NCBI GenBank assembly: GCA_933228895.1
Contig: CAKOGI010000045.1
Span: 1-64,000, forward strand
Direction: 5' to 3'
Length of the DNA stretch: 64,000 bases
DNA from: Platycnemis pennipes
Lineage: Eukaryota > Arthropoda > Insecta > Odonata > Platycnemididae
Shown: one piece after another, positions 33,480 through 44,268 of the stretch
How positions within the stretch are numbered: the stretch's first letter is position 1
Layout: every line of letters begins with the position of its first letter
Translations under genes and position numbers: made by a program
Notes under the pieces: model-generated
Told to the model about the DNA's origin: nothing
The model's input: only the letters and a program-made list of their open reading frames with translations
Databases searched by the model: none

Positions 33480-34502
33480 GGTAATGTGTCATCAGTAGTT
33501 TCCAAACACTTTGTAAAAGCTCATTTGACACTAGAACACAAAGTTCACCTCAAGAGCACACCAGACAGAGACTGCCTGCAAAGCAGGCCACAGGTCTGCT
33601 AGTTACTATTAAATAGACTTCATAAAGAGGACGCATCACAGCCACTGGCTAGGAATAGTTCTGAGTAAAATCCTCCAGGTGGCGAGCAGTCGCAACTGAT
33701 CGAGACGTAATGGCGGCGAGGGTCTTTAAATCTTGGAAGAGTTAGAAACACACTGGCAACATCCGAGCCTAGGAAGTCTTTGGGGGGAACGAAAGGGAGG
33801 TCTGTGGATTTCCCCTCCTTTCTTGCAACATACAATCCTCCCCTCCTTTCTTGGAATACCCATTCCGCAAGCTTCATCACCCGGAATCCGACACGATATT
33901 TGAAGTGAGGGGGGAGGTAATAGAAAACGGAAGGCCGGGGGCCTAATTTTCGTTCTCTCGTATCGCGGGACAATGAACGCTAACGCAAGTTTTAACGCAA
34001 ATTGCGTTACGCGGTATTCTCTTTGCGTTCGCGTTCGTGATAGCGTTCGCGTTCGTGACAGCGTTCGCGTTCACAAGATAGGTTGTCCAATCACAGTGGC
34101 GATCGGTATTCTCTTTCTACTTATCACCAAAGTTAACGCAAGTTGCGATGAAGAAGTTATCACGGCTTGCGAGGCAGTGATATGTCAATGGAATGTTATT
34201 ATTGAGAAAATAAGAACCTTAAAACAACTTATTTAGTTAATATTTTACTATACATAAATGTGGCTACAGTGTATCACGTAGAAATGAAAGTCTAAATAAA
34301 TTGAGGTGAAGACGGAAAGTTAAAATAACCTCCCAGTAGATACCGCCCTAGATAATAATAATAATAATAATAAACCTAATGGTAATGTGTCATCAGTAAT
34401 TTCCAAACACTTTGTAAAATCTCATTTGACACTAGAACACAAAGTTCACCTCAAGAGCACACCAGACAGACTGCCTGCAAAGCAGCCCACAGGTCTCCTA
34501 GT
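33480..34502. repeat. ~123-bp direct repeats enclosing ~780 bp (TRIM-like candidate)
   Basis: 33480-33603 and 34381-34502 are about 95% identical by eye (GGTAATGTGTCATCAGTA, AACACAAAGTTCACCTCAAG, CCTGCAAAGCAG). The sequence between has no gag/pol signature. An (AAT)n run lies at 34352-34371, immediately before the second repeat. It could be a terminal-repeat retrotransposon in miniature or a plain duplication. No TSD, tRNA primer site or polypurine tract was identified. Confidence 0.6.
34022..34074. repeat. 18-bp minisatellite GCGTTCGCGTTCGTGAYA
   Basis: Three units. In frame this gives VRVRDS peptide repeats. It lies between the 123-bp direct repeats. Confidence 0.75.
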
Positions 34503-34861
34503 CCTTGAGTTGATTTTGGTCCATAAATCAAACTCGTATCTCATTTGTTTCATGTTTAAATGAGCAAGTGAAAACTGTCCTGCACGAATTATTTTCGTTT
34601 CCCCGTTAACACCCATTTGAAACATGAATTCCTCTCTGGACTCGCAATTAGGACAGAATCTCGAACACTCGCAAACAATCCCGAACAAAAACACATTTTT
34701 GAACACTCGATTAGAAATTACCACGAATTTGTTATCAATGAGTGAGTTGTGCAGCTTTATGTATAGTAATACAACCTCCGAGACGAGGTATCTGACTATT
34801 CGTCTGTCTGTAAGAACAGTATAACGTGCAGATTTGCAGGGACGACGACGAGATATAAGAT

Positions 34862-34942
34862 AAAAGACTGTACGCGTTTCGACATCGGAGAATCGTAATC
34901 AGGTACGGGTGATCCATCCGGTGTCTGACCCGATGTCGAAAT
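34862..34942. repeat. Small foldback, CGTTTCGACATCGG type
   Basis: GCGTTTCGACATCGG (about 34876) faces CCGATGTCGAAATGC (about 34930). The minus strand of the left half reads CCTGATTACGATTCTCCGAT, then GTCGAAACGCG, resembling the hammerhead-like units but with a poor core (CTGATTA). Confidence 0.45.
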
Positions 34943-35324
34943 GCTTACAGCAATTGAAGAACAGGAGGAGAGGAGGAACTCACCGTGTCGCCGTAGGCTC
35001 TGCTCGCCGCCTCCTTCATTCCATTTCCGGTCCCCAGCCGACCCCCTGCGACGGAACAGAGAAGAAAGAGAGGGTTAGAAATCGATCATCAAAAGAGAAC
35101 AAACACAGGATAGGAAAATTACGCCGCGACACCAAAATATCGCGAATTGAATGCAACCGATTAGCCCGACCAAAATTATTTCGCCGAAATGCGGCGTCGA
35201 AATCAAATGCAAGCGTGTTCATCAAAATTACGAGGAATCCATGCGACTGGAATATCCTCCACTAGTGGAAATACCTCATGCCACGGTGATTCACGAAAGA
35301 CAGTATGAGGAATGAGTTTTAAAT

Positions 35325-35930
35325 ATCATCATCAAGGGTCAACAATCCTAGGATTGGTTTGACGCATCCCTCCACTCGATTCTTCTATCGGCCAACCTCT
35401 TCATATTAACGTAGTTCCTCTCTTTCACGTCCTTTACGACCTGTTCTATGTAACTCATACGAGGCCTGCCTTTTCCATTCTTCCCGTTCACTTTTCCCTC
35501 GACGATTGTCTTCATCAGGCCATCATGTCTTAGGCTGTGGCCTATCAAGTAGTCCCGTCTTCTTTTTAAGGTTTTCAGTAGACATCTCTTTTCTTACACT
35601 CATCTTAAGACTTCCTCGTTTGTCACTCGATCGATCCATTTTATCTTCATCATTCTTCTGTAGCACCACATTTCGAATGCTTCCAGCCTGGACTTCTCTG
35701 CTGCTGTTATTGTCCATGCTTCGCTGCCTTATAGTAGAATGCTCCAAATGCATGTTCTAATGAAATGTTTCCTTACTTCCACGTTTGTAGTTGCAGCTGT
35801 AAGCAGAATTTTCTTCTGGTAAAATACCCTTTTTGCTTGGGCGATTCCACTGGCAATTTCTCTGTAACTTCGTCCATCGCTGGTTATTCGGCTTTCCAGT
35901 TAGCAGAACTCTTCCGCCACCTAATTTTTT
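35325..35930 (-). pseudogene. RTE-type RT fragment, longer copy
   Basis: From the (ATC)n tail and CAATCCTAGGATTG terminus it reads on the minus strand through RRIEWRDASN, NVKERNYVNMKRL, RPRMSYIEQVV and GHSLRHDGLMKTIV, into QQWTITAAEKSRLEAFEMWC-like and FYQKKILLTAATTNVEVRKH-like sequence near 35800. Frames are broken several times. It extends further 5' than most copies. Confidence 0.82.
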
Positions 35931-35954
35931 TGTTTTCCTAGTTTGTCATTGTTT

Positions 35955-36376
35955 ACATCGAGAAGGCCATCAATGAAGTCAAGGAGAAGTGTTCTAGAGT
36001 GAACATCCACGGGGAAACAATCAGCATGCTACGATTCGCTGATGACATAGCGCTCATAGCAGAGACAGAGAAGGAGCTAAATAAGATGCTAATAACCATG
36101 GAAAGGACAATGGCTAGTTATCATCTGAAGATGAATAAGAAGAAAACTAAGATATTGGTGTGCAGCAAGAGAGAGGAGGCCAAAATCAACGTTATACTAG
36201 GGAAACAGAAACTGGAAGAGGTGAAGGAGTTCTGTTACCTGGGAAGCAGAGTAACCAACGATGGACGAAGCAAGGAAGAAATAGTGAGTAGAATACCCCA
36301 GACAAAGAGGGCATTCTATCAAAAGAAGAATCTACTTACAGCTGGAAATACAAGCTTGGAAGTAAGGAAGCAATAG
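35955..36376 (+). pseudogene. RTE-type RT palm fragment with FADD motif, head-to-head with the preceding copy
   Basis: An open frame of over 125 codons: INIHGETISMLRFADD-type sequence, IALIAETEKELNKML, KKTKILVCSKREE, FCYLGSRVTNDGRSKEEI, then KNLLTAGNTSLEVRKQ. FADD is the catalytic box of non-LTR RTs. The fragment starts and ends abruptly. It overlaps in content with the 5' part of the opposite-strand copy, so the pair is an inverted duplication of related sequences. Confidence 0.85.
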
Positions 36377-36409
36377 GGAAAAATGCATAGTTTTTTATAA
36401 CATTCTGAA

Positions 36410-36715
36410 TTTGAAGTTTATTAGCTAAAATGTGCTTGTAGAAAATTTTGCTGAAGAATTACGTTGCGTTACAAAGATATTACTCTTTGAAAATTGTAAT
36501 TTTTCGTCATCGCATTACGTCACGGCACGGTATCACTATACCGGTGTTTATCTGTTTATGCGTGGAGGTAAGTTGTTAAATGATGCGAAAACGTATACAT
36601 TTATCTAATTTGTTTAATGCTATAAACGATTGTATTTCGATTTTTTATCTACGTAGTATGGATGGTAACGAGCAAATCGTCTATTAATTATATAATGCCT
36701 GTTTAGTGTCCAAGA
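36410..36715 (+). repeat. Second copy of the 14.4-kb dispersed repeat
   Basis: TTAGCTAAAATGT, TTGCTGAAGAATT, ACGTCACGGCACGGTATCAC and GCAAATCGTC blocks in the same order as 14405-14750. Confidence 0.7.
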
Positions 36716-38330
36716 ATTTCTTCTACGTCTATGCAATCGCTGGTTTTCTTTAAGGCCAATGGTGACTGCCCCTGAAACGGTTTTTCTTCTCGCAGCTAGG
36801 CAAATAAAGTTATCGACATGAATCTTTCACCATCAACTTTTTTTGGCCAATGAAATTCTTTTTTGCTTTTTACATTTTGCAAAAAATTAAAAAACATGAT
36901 AAAAAATTACCAAAATGGCAGAATGCGTTGTTATTTATAAAAATCGAAAAACTACGAAGTTTTCGAGTTTCTTCACTAATCAATTCCAATTTTCTAAATA
37001 ATATTACGAGAAGGTAATAACTAGTAATTAGAATAATTAGAAGTCGCTAAAAACGCGCTGCTAGGAGCGTCACTTGCGGCGAAATCATGGAACCATTACG
37101 AAGCACCCGAGGAGCGATGAGGGAGGGGAGGGAGAGATGCCGCTGGAGGGATGAGGGCCATGCTGCTGGAGGCGTTTAAGGGGAGGGACGAACGAAAGAC
37201 AAATCTTGCAACCTTGTGTTTTTGCTGAGAAGAGGACAGCGCGCAGGGTGTCGCAAGGTTATGCGTCCCTCTTCGTTGCTCTCAGTCCGTCTCGACTTTT
37301 CGTATCGAGAGCTATTTCCAATTGCCTAATATTTGCGTAAATCTTTCAAGAAATTTTTCTACATTCAGTGAGTCAAGAAATAATTTACAATTAATTTCTT
37401 CGATTTAAATTATCTCTGAAAAAAAGACTATCATGGAAACTGCCAGAAAAGGCCATCCTCGAAGTAAGAAAGACGTGGTCTATTCTCATCTGCAAAACGA
37501 AAGAAAAGGTCTGCCGGGAGTCTCAGGAAATGGCAAGCGAAGTAATTATTTGGTTGAGGACGACTACAATGAACCAATTCTTCAGATTTTGTACGTTTTT
37601 TTGTTTTCATCAAACCGATTCTCAGAAAAATACGTGTTTCTGCTAATGACCTAGCCTCACCGGAACAGATTAAACATTTAAGATTTAAGTATAATTGTTG
37701 TCCATGGCTGATTTGACTGTTTCACCACAGTATGTTTAGACAGTGGTTTCATCAGTTTCATCTTAATATACATGAGGAATGCGAAAATGTATCCGTCACT
37801 TTTCTAAAAGTCATTTAATTGTTAGCGATATTATTTTACATTGCAAGAGACGCAATGTTTGTTCCTATTAAATCCGATGAGTAAACCGTGGTACTTTCTG
37901 AGAGAGTTATCTTCAGCCTGGAATCGCCACGTCCTATATTCCTGCATTATTTTTGTTTTTTTTGTAATTACTAATTATATAATTAGTAAAACCCCCGGTA
38001 ATCATGACGAAATGTAAATTGAATTTTAAATCTAATAACAATAAAAAAAGTGATGGCAAACTATTTTATGAAGCAAAATCTGCGGCAAAATATATTTAGG
38101 CCTTCTCAAAGTATAAAATAAAGTTCTTTTTAATTTTGTTTACAAGAACTGCATAGCTTTTTTCTTTTTTGTTATGAAATTTTGCCGTGTTCTAAATCTC
38201 CCTTATTTTTGGTCAAGAATATGGAAATCTCCCTTATTTTCTTCAAATATAGTTGTTGGTCACCATAAGTGGATCATCACGTGGCATGGAAGCTGACATG
38301 TCTGTTCAGGCATTTCGATAGAGCGAGGAG
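36716..38330. other. No gene recognised; one unplaced short frame
   Basis: At 37433 an ATG opens a 73-codon frame beginning METARKGHPRSKKDVVYSHL, with no known domain. It could be the start of the broken gene downstream, but the link is speculative. The rest is AT-rich. Confidence 0.3.
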
Positions 38331-39735
38331 ATGCAATTACTTTTCTTTCAATACCATTTCCTCGTAGGCAGTGGTGATTCGAGTGCTTTTGAAAAGGTGC
38401 GTGAATCCGTTCCATGTGGGAAACTGGTTAAGAAAAGTGATTGTTCTAGTCACGAGGTTACATGTTATACAAAATCCATCTTCAAAATTCTGGATGAACA
38501 CCCTGAATTGAAACTATTTCTAACAAAAGAAAGTAAAAGAAAAATATGGCTGCAACTCACTAGTTGAGGATCTAAAAAACGGGCCGCTTCGCGTATTCAA
38601 TAGCACTCGAATTGCAAAGTATATAACTGCAATGATCAGGAGGGGAGGGAAAACATTTTCAACGACAAGGAGATGGGTGCCCTGGAAAGAGTCAACGAAT
38701 TATTAAAACCCTAGGTATGGAAATCAATTATGCTAGCCATGATTGACACTAGTAATCTGGCGGAGAATTTTGTCGTTAGTGGCTAAGTTTATGGGAGGCA
38801 AGCAAGTGAACCGCGGAAAAAGTAGTTTGTATGCTCATCGTGTGCAGGGTGCAGGGGCTTGATTTTCAGCTGGGACCAGGGTGGAATTATTCTGCGTAGA
38901 AAATGATATGTGGAAGAAGCCCTTTCAAAAGTATACACAGACTTGGCGAGCGAAGGCCTAAACGCTAACAGTCAACTAGGAGGTGTCTTGCAAAAAAGCC
39001 TAAGAGGAAAGTTAGGGAAATTTATGAGGCAAAAGAAACTAAGGATTATGGAGAGTTCTGTCAGAAATTGGACATGGACCAATAGGAAATGGATGTAGAA
39101 ATCGAAGAGCTGATAAAGAAATTGACGGTTGAGGGGTCAATAGAAGCTCTAGAGAGAGAGAGACGCGGGTCCAAACCGAATGTGAGCAATGGTTTGATGA
39201 AAGACAGAATAGATTGACGTAATCAAATTTTGGTGTTATTTGTAGGAGAAGGGAAAATCACTTGTGAAAAGACAAAGAAAAGAAAAGTTTTATGCCCAGT
39301 CATCTGAAAATGATACAATGAGATACGGTAGCCTAAATGAATTTATGCGATTAAGAAATATGAGGAGTTAACGGGTAGCAGAGTTTCCATGTGGCCTTTT
39401 TGTTGATCCCGGACACTGTTTCCTAGCAGCCTCGCCTGATGGAAAAACAAATGATGCAGCATCATTGAAGTAAAATGTCCAATATCATCGGAACATATGA
39501 CATTAAAACAGGCAGCTGAGGAAATAAAGTGTTTTTGCTTGGATGAGGATCTTAAACTCAAGAAAACCAATGGTTTTAAACCATAATTATTACTACGAAA
39601 TTCAGGGACAATTACATGTTTCCCGATATTCCTTTTGTAATTTTATGGTGTGGACTCCTATGGACTGCAAAATCCAAATAATCTTCCGGAATGGTGAATT
39701 CTGGAAGAATCGCATGGAGAACAAATTTCTTTAAT
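38331..39735 (+). pseudogene. Decayed gene with a YqaJ-type exonuclease domain
   Basis: Fragments in three frames line up as one protein. Near 38780: SLVAKFMGGKQVNRGKSS. Near 39380: CGLFVDPGHCFLAASPDGK. Near 39465: IEVKCPISS, MTLKQAAEE. Near 39580: YYYEIQGQLHVSRYSF, VVWTP-like (FMVWTPMDCKI), then FRNGEFWKNRM. ASPDG, EVKCP and the QGQ stretch are the conserved nuclease motifs of YqaJ-like recombinases, seen in many insect gene families linked to DNA transposons. Stops and shifts interrupt every segment, so it is dead. An N-terminal part (38349-38567, EVTCYTKSIFKILDEHPEL) probably belongs to it. Confidence 0.72.
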
Positions 39736-39994
39736 TGTATAATAAAGCTTTGCTTCCCGAAATAATTGACCCCCGACTTTTCCGATCTATGGAAATAAGA
39801 GAACCGGAAATAAAAGTTTGAATAGTGTTAAAGTACATTTATTATTGCCATCTATAAAATGTTTAAACTTTCAATTACATGATACAACCGGCAATGTTGG
39901 CTCAAGAATAGGAAATTCATGTTAATGCACCGAATTACTCCTAAGTCATTAGCAGCCTTCAATCTGAAAATTGGTACCTATGCTGTAGCTCTAC

Positions 39995-40620
39995 AATCTG
40001 CACTCTTCTCAACGAACCTCTTTACTCCCTCATATTTCTTACCTTAGCGTATCCATTTATTTGCTCACGATGATCTATCCTTGGCCTTCCGTGGTAATTC
40101 TATCCGTCTACTATTCCTTCAATGATTGTCATCAGGAGGCTGTTATGCCTCATAGTATGTCCGATGAGATTATCTCCTAATGCAAATCATCTACAGAAAA
40201 CGTCTTTCCCCAACTCTTCGTACAACTTCTTTATTCGTATTTCAGTCTGTACGTTTGATCTTCATTAATCTTCTACAACACCACTCATTTCCATCGCTTC
40301 CAATGTTCTCTATTCTGCTGCTGTTACTGGCCAAGCTTTTATGTGAAAACATCCAGGTTTTACTCCTGACAGTAATTAGTTGTGAAAGTTTTTTATTGAA
40401 TTTTGCTACGAGTAGAACATATGCCCCGCAGCCCCTTCTGAGCAGGTCAAGGGGTTTCTGCAAGTATCGAATTCAGGGCGTAATATTCCATCGGGTCCAA
40501 TTATTCTGGCCGGAATATGATCCGCGTGAGAACTTCGCTCCTATCACTCTACTCTCTACTACCCGTTTTACTATTCTGCATGTCACTCGAGTTCTGTTAC
40601 AGCCGATTTGATATCAAGGA
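39995..40620 (-). pseudogene. Diverged RTE-like RT 3' region
   Basis: On the minus strand weak codon similarity remains to the CYRRLMKIKRTD, RRVGER and DHREQMD-like blocks of the abundant RTE family, without the usual palindromic terminus. An older relative of the other copies. Confidence 0.5.
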
Positions 40621-42074
40621 ATGCCCACCTGAAGCCTTTTTTACTCTTGATTAGTATTTTATTCCAATTTTGCCTAGAATAAGCTGCGCTCTTTTACAGA
40701 GGGAACAGAACACGGACTCCTTTTTGAAATCCGTCCTGAAGTAACTTAACATATGACACTTCAGTATAGAAGATAGAAGCAAGTATTTAGCACACATTAG
40801 TATGTTATAACATACCATTCAGGCTCGCCACCTGAAAAGTGATTCAGACATCTTTCGTGCCGTCATCTTCGTAGGACGGAGCGAAAAGAAAATTAAAGCG
40901 GATTCAGTGGACATGTTGGGGGAGGGAAGATATTTGGAAATCAGGATAAGACAAAGCATGTCACTGGGGCGAGTAGGTAATAGGTGGCGATAGGATGTTG
41001 AAGATAGCTCTTGAGGGTGGAATGCTTGGAAAAAGGAGAAGAGGGTTGTGAAGCATGTCAGATGAGGGGTGTTGGAAAGTGGTGCGGATGCAAAAAAAAT
41101 ACGCCGAGATGAGGGGGTTGACAGTGAATGGAGATGCTTTGTGAAATCCTACCTTTAGTCTGTTAAAAAACTATGATAAATGTTATCATAGCAATGGTGA
41201 TGTGTGATGCGCTGCTGGAAAGAAAATTCCTAATTTCTCTCCTGCCGACCTCTTGAACTCGTCTTATTTCCTACCTTACCAGGTGCTGTAGAATATTTTT
41301 CATTTAGTAAGAGCGATGTGGATTGTTTTCGAGGCTACCCAGTGGCTTCTGATGAACATCCTTGGGATTCGAGGCTTTCGCCGCATTGCTCTATTTTTAG
41401 GACTATCTTTTCGCCAGTCATCATGCAGTCTTCTTCCGATACAAATAGTGAAAAATATATTGCAGAAAACGATGAATAAAGAATAATGACCAATGCTTGC
41501 GACGGCTTCCCAGTTCCCACAGAAAAGGAAAAGGGTGGGTGGGTTGCCGGTTCACGCCAGAGGCAGCCGAGGCGAGATATTCTGGCTAGGCGCAGTCCGA
41601 GCGAGACATTGTAAAACTGCTGCGATGTTGCAATGTTAGGAGTGGGGCAAGGGTATGGGCGATGTAGGGGAGGGTAGAGCCGGTGTCCGAGGGGAGAACA
41701 AGGCCATATTTGGGAATCGTCAGGTCACTTAGTTAGTGTCATGGAGCGCTGACAGTCATCGACTGTGGTTCCATCTTGACAGGGGAGATTCACACCATAG
41801 GCCACTCACCATTCGCCTTAAGAAAAACGCAGCCATAAGGGAGTCCACCAAAGGAAATTGTCGGAATGTGCTTTTTTAAGTATTTTTCAGTCATCGTTTC
41901 TTTCGAAAAATGGCTAAAACTTCAACACATTATATTCAATTCGTTTTCTATTAATTATAAATGTCTCTCTCCGTATCAATATGGAACCTTTACCGTGCAA
42001 TGACGTCAGAAGGTGTTTCAGGTCACGTGACTTCCGTCGATTTTCGGGAAAATTTTAATATCATTCAATAATCT
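40621..42074. other. No gene recognised
   Basis: Mixed-composition sequence without a recognisable domain. AATATAATG-rich and GGTGGGTGGG-containing patches are visible near 41530. No second copies noticed. Confidence 0.4.
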
Positions 42075-42186
42075 TTGTGGTGGGCGTAGAAAAATTTGGC
42101 TTACATATTTAAATTGGTGAGAACATTTCGCATCAAGTAAATCATTAATCTTCGAGATACAAATTTCATGCATATTCCCCATTCAT
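42075..42186 (+). repeat. Partial copy of the 14.4-kb dispersed repeat
   Basis: It matches 14840-14945: ATTTGGCTTACATATTTAAA, GCATCAAGTAAATCATTAAT, CATATTCCCCATT. It ends where the RTE copy begins. Confidence 0.65.
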
Positions 42187-42490
42187 CATGTGGAGCATGT
42201 TTCTGTACGGCAGTGAGACATGGACGATGACAGCAGCGGAGAAGAAAAGGGTGGAAGCATTCGAAATGTGGTGCTATCGAAGAATGATGAAGATGAAATG
42301 GATCGACCGAGTTACAAATGAAGAGGTCCTAAGAAGAGTGGGAGAAAAGAGAAGTCTGCTGAAACCTATAAAAAGAAGACGGGGCAACCTAATCGGCCAT
42401 ATCTTAAGACACGATGGCCTGATGAAGACAATCGTCGAGGGAAAAGTGAACGGGAAAAATGGAAGAGACAGGCCTCGTATGAGTTACATA

Positions 42491-43759
42491 CACTGCAAAA
42501 CGTTGATCTGATTTTCAGTGCGATCTGAATTTAAGCGCTGTCTTATTTTAAGGTAGTGGTCTGAATTTAAGACTCATGATGCGTGAAAATCAGACACACC
42601 TCCGTCTTATTTTAAGACCATAACCACTGCATGTTGAAAATAAGATGGTTGTGATCTGAAATTCAGATCACCCGGGCTGAAAATAAGCACGCATTGGTTG
42701 GCTCCGCAACTGGAGCTAACCAGCCAATAGCAGAGACTGATGGGCGGAGCGTAACCAGGGAGCAGGATAAACAAAACGCAGTGTTTTTCATTCAACCTCA
42801 GGGAGCAGGATGTCAACAAGAATTACGAAGCGTAAGGAAGTAAAATTCGAAGTATAGTCAAATTTCATCGTAAGTAGGTGAAATAAGTTTCGTGCGATGA
42901 ATTAATGGTGTGAGAATGTGGCAATGATACTTAGTTTATTTGCAGAAGGGAGCCAGTTGTGTCTGAGTGACGTATCCTGAGGGCAAACTTCCTTATTTTG
43001 TCTACGCGGCAGGGTTGTAAGAACTAAAAAATAGTCGCCCTCATCAAGTGGCAGTTCCTGCTTCGGTTTGAAGATACTGGCACACATCTGTGGTATCGAA
43101 GACCTTGTATGGATGACTTTGTTTCCAATAAAAGTACACATTTTCATATTATCTTTGAAGTTATTGTCCATGTGTTCCCATTTCAGTCCTGGAATCTTTT
43201 TCAATGGAAATTCTATGACTTACGTTTGCTCTATTGAAGAATTTAGTCAGTGAAACAGTATCATCGAATAAAAATATGAAACATTAGGGTTTTGGTTTGT
43301 GTTCGTGTGAAGTGTTTAAATATCTAGTATTTATAATTAGACATGCATAAAAGTAGGCTTTGATTTCAATAGCAACCCGCATTGTTACGTGGTACTTATT
43401 TTTAGATAGGCCCATGCTGAATTTAAGACAGCCCTGGTCTTAAATTCAGCATGGGACTATCTTAAAATAAGTCCCACCTGGTGTGATTTTCAGTCCTGCA
43501 CCTGCCTTAAAATAAGACATCCCCTCAGAGTAGGCTTGAATTTCAATAGCAACCCGCATTATTACCAGACCAGGGCTGTCTTAAATTCAGCATAGGCCTA
43601 TCTGAAAATAAGTCCACTTGGTCTGATTTTCAGTCGTTCACCTGCCTTATTTTTAGACAAGATATTACTGCTGAAATTCAACATACCCTGTCTTAAAATT
43701 GTTGCATCTGAAATTCAGATCACTTTTGTACCTTAAAATGAGTTCTACTTTTTACAGTG
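42491..43759. mobile_element. 1.27-kb TA-TSD transposon with CACTGYAAAA ends and many near-palindromic words
   Basis: It is bounded by TA at 42489-42490 and 43760-43761. The ends CACTGCAAAA and the complement of TTTTTACAGTG are inverted. The insertion site is known exactly because an uninterrupted copy exists at 23041-23060. TA duplication suggests Tc1/mariner or a relative. Both subterminal zones carry over a dozen variants of TCTGAATTTAAGA and TCTTAAAATAAGA. The right zone includes a perfect hairpin (GCCCATGCTGAATTTAAGAC facing its mirror) and a ~150-bp internal duplication. Confidence 0.88.
42902..43204 (-). CDS. Unknown 100-codon frame inside the TA-TSD transposon
   Basis: The minus-strand frame reads KKIPGLKWEHMDNNFKDNMK, then CTFIGNKVIHTRSSIPQMC, PKQELPLDEGDYFLVLTTLP and RRQNKEVCPQDTSLRHNW. 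Composition and the lack of low-complexity sequence look protein-like, but I recognise no domain. It may be a captured exon, a transposase relic or chance. On the plus strand a CCAAT-like and a GGGCGGAGC box precede an ATG at 42808 that opens only 16 codons. Confidence 0.25.
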   Translation of the reverse strand: MKKIPGLKWEHMDNNFKDNMKMCTFIGNKVIHTRSSIPQMCASIFKPKQELPLDEGDYFLVLTTLPRRQNKEVCPQDTSLRHNWLPSANKLSIIATFSHH

Positions 43760-43885
43760 TAGAACAGGTCGTAAAGGACGTGAAAGAGAGGAACTACGTC
43801 CATATGAAGAGGTTGGCCGATAGAAGAATCGAGTGGAGGGCTGCGTCAAACCATTCCCAGGATTGTTGACCCTTGATGATGATGA

Positions 43886-44265
43886 TGAGTTTAACGTTGG
43901 TCCTGGCTACTTTTCTCGTATTTTGTAAATTCTTGGAACATATCGGTGTCGAAAAAAACACGAAACCGTCCCTCACGAATTGGTGGATTCTGCTCGTTTT
44001 CACAAACGGAATCCATCCAGCGTGATCCATCTCAAGACTTCGCCGCGACTGACAGACGTTCTCTCGTTTAACTCTCGTTCAAAAACGTTTGCTCCCGCAT
44101 GTACGGCGTTTCCGAAGAATACTTAAAGAGTACAGCACATGTGAGGCTGCCCCCTTTGTAAGCACGCTGGCGTAAGGCGCGGGGCGAGGGAGGAAAGAGC
44201 GAGAAAATGCACTTATCCACCGGCGGGCGTGATTCAGAGGCGATCGGGCGCACTTTGGCGGGTTC
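43886..44265. other. No gene recognised
   Basis: Spacer between the split RTE copy and the next element, with short frames only. Confidence 0.4.
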
Positions 44266-44268
44266 TTA

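Larger units (their letters stand above)
42188..43885 (+). pseudogene. RTE-type RT C-terminus split by a DNA transposon
   Basis: The left part (42188-42490) encodes SMFLYGSETWTM, MKWIDRVTNEEV and GHILRHDGLMKTIVEGK. The right part (43760-43885) continues with EQVVKDVKERNYVHMKRLAD and RRIEWRAASNHS, then the (TGA)n tail. Joining the halves at TA restores the uninterrupted order seen at 22757-23135. Two further changes are seen: PI for TI after RSLLK, and RDR for KGR before PRMSYI. Confidence 0.9.

Noticed and set aside
34352..34371. CRISPR-like or regulatory meaning of the AAT run
   Set aside because: It is a simple microsatellite. There are no spaced repeats or other CRISPR features in the window.
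34876..34942. Hammerhead core at CCTGATTACGATTC
   Set aside because: The core would be CUGAUUA, lacking position 8 purine, and stem II pairs poorly. Kept only as a small foldback.
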